A stretch of 64,000 bases of DNA, from the NCBI GenBank assembly GCA_025266875.1, contig JALLLT010000087.1, positions 1 through 64,000 on the forward strand. The letters are read 5' to 3'. The notes beneath the pieces are model-generated. The model was not told the DNA's origin, ran no database searches, and was given only the letters and a program-made list of their open reading frames with translations. The stretch's first letter is position 1. The number at the start of each line of letters is the position of its first letter. Shown piece after piece: positions 57,354-64,000 of this stretch. The DNA is from Fennellomyces sp. T-0311 (lineage: Eukaryota; Mucoromycota; Mucoromycetes; Mucorales; Lichtheimiaceae). Both the position numbers and the translations under genes were made by a program.

Positions 57354-59033
57354 TCAATTATCGCGTTGGCGACGGAAGTTTGTGTTTGGCGCGAGAGAAA
57401 GAGATGCTTTTAGAGCGGTTTTCAGAGCAGATGCTTCAAGAGTTAATGCATGAAGTTTCTCAAGCATTTCTTCTACAGCTTCAGCCTGATCATCACCTAC
57501 AGTTGACTGAGCAACAAGACGCTTGATCTCAGTTGTCTTATTTAACAGCTTCTTTGCAGCATCTTCCAAGCGATCCTTCGGTCCAAGCTCATATGGCTGT
57601 GCTGGCTGGCCATCACGCGTTGTGAATGCTGCTGTCTGTTGGATCCACATGAGCTGTGTCTCTTGAGATGGCCGAACAGTGACAGCCCCCTTCATTCTTT
57701 GTTTGACCAAGAACATGTGCTTGCAAGGAAACAGAGTACGTGCAAACTTTGGACAAGTACAAGTTACAATTTGGCTATTTTTAGCAGAGACCTATATATG
57801 AATTAGCATGTAAGTTAACTATGACGAAGTATGCAGGGGAAATAATTTATATTGTAGGTGAAGTTGTTGCCAGTGAAGGATGTGACAATATACTCGCTGT
57901 TGGACAAAACAATGACCATGGTATGCAACAAGTTACGATTCACATTGTCTGCCTTGATCTTCTCTGCGCGTAGAGCATGTTCATTTGCACCCATCTTGCC
58001 AACGTTCACGATCAGTCGTTTCACCTCGCCTTGGATATCGGTTGCAATGTCGGACGTCAACACGTTAAGCAGCAAATCGAGACGATGCATTCTCTTACAC
58101 TTCAGATATATCGTTTTCAGCTGATTATGCCAAGCTTCGACATAATTATTCGTTTGCATATTCGTATATATCTGTGGTTGGTAGCAGGACGTCCAGCGTT
58201 CAGGTGCCTTCCCTTCAAAGTCGCTGATCCAATAACGGCAGAAGTAGTTGCCGAAGTCACCATGATTGCGATCGAAGTATGCAAGTGCATCATCCAAAAG
58301 AACCTGAAACTGGTGTGGATCACGTTCATACATCAAGGCGCGCAAGCGTTCACGAACATTCTTCTTAGCTCTCTCACCAGAGCTAACTTTCAGCTGGACG
58401 TGTTTCATCCACGCCCGCATGACATGCCACAGACAATGCTGAATTGTACAACCTGGCCATACTTCAGAAATGGCATTATCCTCAGAGTAATCGTGATCGA
58501 TCGTAATGCGCTGAGGATTCAATCCAATGGATGCCAGGGAGCAAAACCAACCGAGAAGAGGAGTGGATGACTTATCATCAGTCAGAAGGTATGATACTGG
58601 AATGCCACGACCTGCAATTGGATGGCGAATTACCATCGTATATAATATGCCATCATAATACTGGGAAACATTGTGGGTGGCATCCAGGCATATGAAGTTG
58701 CCACCGCGTCCAAGAAGCAAATCTCTTTGCCAAGGAGCAACAAAGCCAAAGGTAAACCGGTCTCGGGAAAGGAGGTCTCCATCACTGTCATTGTCGATCC
58801 ATACATGATATCCATTCATCTGGTAAGCATTAAGCCATTCTCGAACAGATTGGAAATCATCGTCATGCTTTGCACATTGCTCTTGTCGGAACTTGTAAAA
58901 GATGTTATATACATCCATGGTGTTGATATATCCATCCCTGCGATTCAGACCAAGATGGCTATTTTCGCGCTGCAGGTAAGTTCGAACCTCACGAACGCTA
59001 TACCGCTGTGATATTCTCAAATAAGATCAGACG
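57354..59033 (-). pseudogene. MULE-type transposase with SWIM zinc finger, 5'-truncated
   Basis: Minus strand. The core reads FICLDATHNVSQYYDG (first D), RITIDHDYSEDNAI (second D), CTIQHCLWHVMRAWMKH (the C..H box) and TNNYVEAWHNQLKTIYL. An intron of about 100 bp (57893-57792) leads to VSAKNSQIVTCTCPKFART, then LFPCKHMFLVKQR, a SWIM finger (C-x-C-x8-C-x-H), and a coiled coil before the stop at 57354. The 5' end is cut at 59033 by the LTR of chromovirus G. It is a different family from the MULE at 13175. Confidence 0.85.
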
Positions 59034-59376
59034 TGAAAGTGCGAGACCGAATTAAAGATGTTTTTATTGATGACAAACTACTCAGATATTTATATTGTTG
59101 AAGCGGTCGGGATGAACGCTTCTTGGTGATGTTCCGAATCCATGTTTAGGCGGCGATATAGGACGAGCGTCCTGTTAAGTAACGTATCCATGTTTCGGGT
59201 AAACTCGATGAGTCCTTTGATGTCCTAATCTAGATCAAAGTGGTTTCCGACAGATGTTGGCAGAAACTGGACCAATGGATGACGTACGGTTGGTGCCGTC
59301 GAAAGAACGAATAGAATAGATGTTTCTGAGACTGAAACAAGAAGGCATTCTCTGTGGGAAGGTGTAGGATACGACA
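59034..59376 (-). repeat. 3' LTR of chromovirus G (about 343 bp)
   Basis: On the minus strand it starts TGTCGTATCC after the polypurine tract GGCGGGGGGTAA and ends near GCACTTTCA. It contains the TATA sequence CAATATAAAT, as in chromovirus A. The inner boundary is secure, the outer one approximate. Confidence 0.7.
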
Positions 59377-59526
59377 TTACCCCCCGCCAGACAAGACAAC
59401 CGTGTGAAAAGATTGTGTAGATCCCTACGTTTGTGGACAAAACAGCATGCCAAATGACTAGAAAAACCCAGAAAAACCCAGTGGGAGAAAAAAAAATGAT
59501 GGGATAAAAAAGTCATGCTAAACGCG

Positions 59527-60501
59527 TTAAGTACTGGAGGCAGTGTTGGCGGCAACACGTTTGCGCTTGGACGAGCGTGTTTCTATACGACTGTGGATAG
59601 GAGCCGTGAAAGAGCTGCTTGCTCGCGATTGGGTACTGGTAGCTTCAGTACATGGACGTTTGATAGTGAAATTAGGAGCAGTCGCACGTCGACTCCAATA
59701 TTGTTGGATGAGATCCAAGCTATTGAAATGATCGGCCGGTTCCCAAGTGTCCTCTTCAGGGTCATCATATCCCTTCCAACGTACCCGGTATAGGTATTGG
59801 TTCTTGTCATCAAGTTTGTGATCCACGACTGCGAGAATCTCGTATGTGTCTTCGGACTGTACAGTAGTATCTGGTGAGATGGACTTCATATGCGAAGGTG
59901 GAACGTTTCTTGAGAGCAATTCACCAGTTGTATCGGAAAGAACATAACTACCTCCTTTGGTAAGACTGTAGACAGTGTAAGGGCCCATATAACGAGGATC
60001 GGTCTTAGCCGCTCGTGCAATGTTCTTGATCATGACCTTACTGCCGATAGGAAAGCCGTCAATAATGCGGTTCTGACTGTCAAACTTACTCTTTTCCAGA
60101 GCTCGTACGGCATTCATGCGTGCACTGAGAGCAGGAATAACGACTTTTTCCCAGTTGGTGATGTGTTGCATCAAAGCCTTGGTATCCTGCGAAGACGAAG
60201 AGGCCGTACCGAGCTGAACACCAGTATAATCCTGAAAGCCATTAGGTTTCCGACCAAGCATCACACTGAAAGGACGAGAACTATGGATTCGTGTGTGACG
60301 ACAATTCATGGCAAGCTGTGCGCTACCGACGAACATATCCCACTCCGTAGCTTTGCCTTGTAAGCGTTTGATGATGGTTTGTTTTGCAATGCCCACAGCC
60401 TTCTCGGCAGCACCGTTGCCACGTGGATGGTATTTGGATGATAACCGTAGTTCATATCCTGAGGCTTTAGCAAGAAGCTTGCATAAGGAATTGTGGAATT
60501 C
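59527..60501 (-). pseudogene. Chromovirus G integrase C-terminal part with chromodomain
   Basis: The frame from about 60500 starts in the integrase core (EFHNSLCKLLAKASG, SSKYHPRGNGAAEKAVG, giving the catalytic E) and continues to DPRYMGPYTVYSLTKGGSYV, a chromodomain (YEILAVVDHKLDDKNQYLY ... VRWKGYDDPEEDTWEPADHF) and a basic tail ending at 59527. The N-terminal integrase and the rest of pol are cut off by the element D copy at 60502. The remaining frame is intact. Confidence 0.9.
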
Positions 60502-60807
60502 CACTGGGAGTAGCAAAGATAATGCTAAAGAAAGAAAGTAATGCATTATCACGAGCATTATTGATAATGCTTGTGATAATGCGTTATTTTTAAAAGTACA
60601 GCATTGTTTTAAGGAAAACGCAAACGTATCAATAATGCAGTACTTTCAAATAATGCGTTACTTTAGTGGGGCGCCAATCAGAGGATGTTTATTTTTACTG
60701 AAATCGGCATGTACAGAACCTTAATCTCTGTGTAATGAACCATTTCGTGAAGGTCAGAACAAAAGGTCCCTTGAAAACCTAAAAAGATGAAGATCGTGAT
60801 ACACTGA
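60502..60807 (+). repeat. Left terminus of a second element D copy
   Basis: All bases from CACTGGGAGTAG to GATACACTGA are identical to 6903-7208. It is inserted in the integrase of chromovirus G and is itself interrupted at 60808 by gypsy H, so the remainder probably lies right of the window. Confidence 0.92.
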
Positions 60808-60925
60808 TGTGATAGTATAGCCAAATCAGATTGATAGTCACGTACCCCTTACACACACAAATATGATGCATCACTGTTATGAGAATAAAGTATCTGGTTT
60901 AACTGCTATTGGTCGGACTATTACA
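60808..60925 (+). repeat. 5' LTR of gypsy H (118 bp)
   Basis: Starts TGTGATAGTATAGCC and ends CGGACTATTACA, followed by TTGGTGGAGAAGCG, the same primer site as gypsy copies 1 and 2. The pre-insertion sequence is known from element D (TACACTGA | TTATC), so the left boundary is exact. Confidence 0.92.
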
Positions 60926-60926
60926 T

Positions 60927-60940
60927 TGGTGGAGAAGCGA
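60927..60940 (+). promoter_or_regulatory. Primer-binding site of gypsy H
   Basis: TGGTGGAGAAGC one base inside the LTR, identical to that of the 98-bp-LTR gypsy copies although the LTRs differ. Confidence 0.6.
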
Positions 60941-60954
60941 AAAACGATCGAAGA

Positions 60955-63900
60955 ATGAGTGCACATCAACCAAACGACCCCAACAACACACAACAGCAAC
61001 CATTCACTGAACCGGCAGAGGAAGAAAATCCTTGGTCGCTGAGGCAGCAAATTCCGGCCGCATACCCAGAGTATCGGCTGCAACAACAGCAGCCAGCCTT
61101 TCAGCAGACAGGCAGTGAATGGGCGCAGCAACAATTTCCGCAGACAATGCAACAACAGCCGACGTATCCAACCCAATTGAATCCACTCGAAGAGGAACTT
61201 GCTCAACAGCGAGAGATCTCAAATCTTCAAGCATCATTAATCCGTGAGCAGCAAGCCGAATTGGAACGGCAACGACAGCGAATGGCCGAATGGGAGCAGG
61301 AACGTAGCAACGATATGCAGTCGATGCAACAGAGACACGCACAGCATCAAGCGGAGATAGAGCAGGTCACCAGACACATGCACAATATGTACGAGAACTT
61401 ACGCCCACGTTCACCTGAAGGAGAATCAGTCTCCTCTCAGCTCCATAAAATGATAGCAGCGCTGGAACAAAGAGTACCGTCTCAACAACAGCTCCTCAAC
61501 CAGATTCAGGAGTTACGAGACCTCTCTGTCGAAACAAGATCACAAGCATCAACATCAACAATCGCACGTGATAATAGCCCCTTGATAGCCGCGATGCAGC
61601 AGCTCACCATAGCATTGAAGAGAAATCAAAGTCAGCGATCAGTAGCTCAGGAGAGCCGGCAATCAGCGGCACAAAGAACGACAACAAGAGCAACATCAGT
61701 GCTAGCATCAGTCGCTTCTAGTTCATCAGGTGAAATAGATGATCAGTGGGCGACACCGCCAAGCGACGGCGAATCAACGAGTGCAGGCTCGACAGTGGGT
61801 GCTCGCCGAGTAGTGTTGAGGCAGAACGAAACGACAGTCCGAAAAAGAAGACTGGATATTCCGCCGTTCCAAGGAACAGCAGGAGAGGACCCTTATGCAT
61901 GGCTCCTAATGTTCGAAAAAGCCAAACTCTACCACGAATGGTCCGATGACGATGCAGCAAAGGAGTTCATGATGTCAATGCACAAAGACGCTGTCTATTG
62001 GTGGGACAGTTTGACAGAAGCCGAGAAAGGCAACTACACAACAATAAAAGAGGCGTTCACTCAGTACTTTGGTGGCGGCGAGGAGGCAGCAGTCATGGCA
62101 TTAGGCGAATTGCCGCGCCTGCAGCAAAAGAACGAAAGCATGGTAACCTTTGGCGCAAGGTTGAAACTGGCGCTTAGTCGTATCGACTCGCAGATGAAAG
62201 AAGAGCTTAAGCTCTACTTTTTTCACTCGCATGCGAGAGACGAAGTCGCAAAGGAAGTTTCGCGTTATAAGCCTGCCACACTGGATAAGGCAATCCAGTA
62301 CGCCATTTACTTGGAGAGAACCGATAAGACTGCGGAAGCCCAAAATCGGTCAAAGGCGAGAATCCTTAGTGGCCCTATGCTGTCAGCACCAACAATGAAT
62401 CATCCAGTTGCCGCACCTCCTTCAGCTCCAGATACGGCAACACCGATGGAGGATGTACAGATGAATGCTCAACGAAGAGGCAAATCAGGCAAAGGTGGTG
62501 GCAAAAACAAAAAACAGCACAACAAATTCAAGGGCAAATGCTTTCATTGCAAAAAACGGGGCCACAAGGAAGAGGACTGCTGGACGAAGAAAGGGAAAGG
62601 GAGCAACGAGCAGACGACGATCAAGCAGCAAAGCAGCCAGCAAGCAACACTCAGCAAAGAAGACGAAGAAGACGAGGATTTTGTTTCACCAATGTTCGAC
62701 TTTTTGCAGCAAAACAGTCAAACAGCAACACTGGTCGACAATATACCAGTGCGACAATCAGTCCAAGAAGATGACACCAATCGGTCAGTATTGCGATTCA
62801 AAGTACAAATCCAATTGGGATGCATTGAAGTATGGGCGTTGATCGACACTGGCTCTGAAGTAACGTCGATGGATAAAGCAACTTTGGAAGAAACGCAACT
62901 ACAAAGTTCACCAGCATCACCGATCTACATCCAGTACGGCAACAAGTCCAGATCATTGTCCAATCAAGAAGTTTGCACCACTTTGGAAATGAATCAGCAG
63001 ACATATCGTGTAGACATTCGGGTTGTTCCAATGCAAAACACAAAGGTGATATTGGGGATGGATTGGCTGGTGGGCGTGGGAGTGTACTTGGATCCAGAAA
63101 CTTGTACTGTCATCCCAAAATCACAGATCATGGCTTGGGTGAAATCAAATGCAACAAACGTTGAAACAATGTCGATCCCGCCGAGAATCCAAGAAAAGTT
63201 GAAACAACACCCAGTATTGTACGACGACACACGCGCACAGACGGTGACACGGATGCCAGTAACACACAAAATCAACACAGGTGATGCGACACCTGTGTAC
63301 ACACCCAATCCACGCAGGTCACCAGCAGAGCAAGCAGCCCTAGAAGCCGAAGTCAAGAAAATGGCGGAACAGGGTGTCATTGTGGAATGCACGAGTCCGT
63401 GGTGTTCGTCACCTGTGCTTGTACCAAAGCCGGATAATAGTTTACGCTTTTGCGTGAATTACAAAAGACTCAACTCCAAAACTGAGCTAGACAAGTTTCC
63501 CTTACCAAAGTCGGCAGATTTGGTTGATCGTCTCGTATCAGTACGTTGGATGACTCTCCTGGATCTCAAGGCTGGGTACTGGCAGATTCCAATGGATCCG
63601 GAAGATTCGTACAAAACATGTTTCTCGGATGGGCAGCGATTGTGGCGCTTTCTGGTGATGCCGTATGGTGTATGCAATGGGCCGGCGACAATGCAGCGAT
63701 TGATGGTGAACTTGCTAGGCCACCTGGAGCATACAACCGTTTACATCGATGACATTCTGATCGCCACCAAGGGATCTGAAAAGGAACACTATGAGGCCGT
63801 GGAGACCGTTTTGGAAATCTTGGCAAAAGCAGGCTTGAAGATCAATCTCAAAAAATGCATGTTTATGGTAAAGTCTTGCAAGTTTTTGGGATATATCATT

Positions 63901-64000
63901 TCGGAGGAAGGAATTCGGCCAGATCCAGAAAAGGTGGAGGCGATCACCAAGTGGAAACAGCCAACAGATAAAAAATCGTTACAACGGTACTTGGGTATGC
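60955..64000 (+). CDS. Gag-Pol polyprotein of gypsy H, open to the window edge
   Basis: From ATG 60955 the frame has no stop for 1015 codons. Order: Gln-rich N-terminus and coiled coil (EEELAQQREISNLQASLIRE), capsid (RRLDIPPFQGTAGEDPYAWL, DAVYWWDSLTEAEK, YFGGGEEAAVMAL), knuckle CFHCKKRGHKEEDC near residue 530, protease WALIDTGSEVTSMD near 628, RT with TRSPAEQAALEAEVKKMAEQ-type lead, SLRFCVNYKRLNSK, LDLKAGYWQIPM and TVYIDDILIATKG near 930. RNase H, integrase and the 3' LTR lie outside. It is a relative of gypsy copies 1 and 2 and the youngest insertion visible (inside D, inside G, inside the MULE). It may be functional. Confidence 0.9.
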   Translation, partial: MSAHQPNDPNNTQQQPFTEPAEEENPWSLRQQIPAAYPEYRLQQQQPAFQQTGSEWAQQQFPQTMQQQPTYPTQLNPLEEELAQQREISNLQASLIREQQAELERQRQRMAEWEQERSNDMQSMQQRHAQHQAEIEQVTRHMHNMYENLRPRSPEGESVSSQLHKMIAALEQRVPSQQQLLNQIQELRDLSVETRSQASTSTIARDNSPLIAAMQQLTIALKRNQSQRSVAQESRQSAAQRTTTRATSVLASVASSSSGEIDDQWATPPSDGESTSAGSTVGARRVVLRQNETTVRKRRLDIPPFQGTAGEDPYAWLLMFEKAKLYHEWSDDDAAKEFMMSMHKDAVYWWDSLTEAEKGNYTTIKEAFTQYFGGGEEAAVMALGELPRLQQKNESMVTFGARLKLALSRIDSQMKEELKLYFFHSHARDEVAKEVSRYKPATLDKAIQYAIYLERTDKTAEAQNRSKARILSGPMLSAPTMNHPVAAPPSAPDTATPMEDVQMNAQRRGKSGKGGGKNKKQHNKFKGKCFHCKKRGHKEEDCWTKKGKGSNEQTTIKQQSSQQATLSKEDEEDEDFVSPMFDFLQQNSQTATLVDNIPVRQSVQEDDTNRSVLRFKVQIQLGCIEVWALIDTGSEVTSMDKATLEETQLQSSPASPIYIQYGNKSRSLSNQEVCTTLEMNQQTYRVDIRVVPMQNTKVILGMDWLVGVGVYLDPETCTVIPKSQIMAWVKSNATNVETMSIPPRIQEKLKQHPVLYDDTRAQTVTRMPVTHKINTGDATPVYTPNPRRSPAEQAALEAEVKKMAEQGVIVECTSPWCSSPVLVPKPDNSLRFCVNYKRLNSKTELDKFPLPKSADLVDRLVSVRWMTLLDLKAGYWQIPMDPEDSYKTCFSDGQRLWRFLVMPYGVCNGPATMQRLMVNLLGHLEHTTVYIDDILIATKGSEKEHYEAVETVLEILAKAGLKINLKKCMFMVKSCKFLGYIISEEGIRPDPEKVEAITKWKQPTDKKSLQRYLGM

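Overview
This 64 kb window is a dense nest of transposable elements from a eukaryote, almost certainly a fungus. I found no convincing host gene, rRNA or tRNA. The evidence for a fungus is the short (about 50-110 nt) GT..AG introns with GTAAGT/GTATGT-like donors, Ty3/gypsy chromoviruses with terminal chromodomains, Plavaka- and MULE-type transposases, an RTC4-like domain and intron-bearing tnp2-type transposases. An early-diverging fungus (Mucoromycota) is my best guess, but this is inference.

Layout. 1-5132: decayed chromovirus A, inserted near the start of a tnp2 transposase (element B). 5133-6902: 5' half of transposase B. 6903-13174: complete tnp2 element D, with a 960-aa transposase and a 327-aa convergent companion gene. 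13175-14940: MULE transposase cut by D. 14941-15654: small HTH-like ORF and a ~50-bp tandem repeat. 15655-18247: Plavaka transposase interrupted by a solo LTR. 18281-20315: 2-kb TIR element with CCCTAA-like termini and no recognisable transposase. 20316-23029: Cys-rich ORF, a small LTR, and a broken gene joining a USP-like region to an RTC4-like domain. 23628-25588: 3' half of transposase B and its intact companion. 26348-32079: chromovirus F (TSD GCTAT), inside the end of B. 32279-37422: gypsy copy 1 (98-bp LTRs, TSD AAAGC), also inside the end of B. 37423-37791: inverted-repeat spacer made from the B terminus. 37792-49557: gypsy copy 2 in opposite orientation, split by complete tnp2 element E (41623-48224; CACTG termini, 3-bp CTC target duplication). 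49558-51828: 5' part of chromovirus I. 51829-55518: tnp2 element J with a broken transposase and an intact diverged companion. 57354-59033: second MULE transposase with SWIM finger. 59034-60501: 3' end of chromovirus G. 60502-60807: left end of a second D copy, identical to the first. 60808-64000: gypsy H, open reading frame intact to the window edge.

How the parts work together. The recurring theme is a two-gene DNA transposon. A large tnp2-family transposase faces, tail to tail with 57-83 bp between the stops, a four-exon companion gene. It occurs in four diverged versions (B, D, E, J). The companion frames are intact in all four, although transposases B and J are broken. The companion-side termini carry short subterminal repeats that differ by family (ATAATGC in D, AGAATAC in B, GGATTATC in E), inboard of which lies a conserved block. 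This resembles the TnpA/TnpD logic of plant CACTA elements: one protein cuts, a second binds subterminal repeats. The companion domain is not one I can name and is the best candidate for an undescribed system here.

The chromoviruses (A, F, G, I) look like Tf1/sushi-type elements. In A, F and I the bases just inside the 5' LTR can pair with a stretch inside the LTR, and the pairing covaries between the three, which indicates self-priming. The second gypsy lineage (copies 1, 2 and H) has short LTRs, no chromodomain and a fixed TGGTGGAGAAGC primer site.
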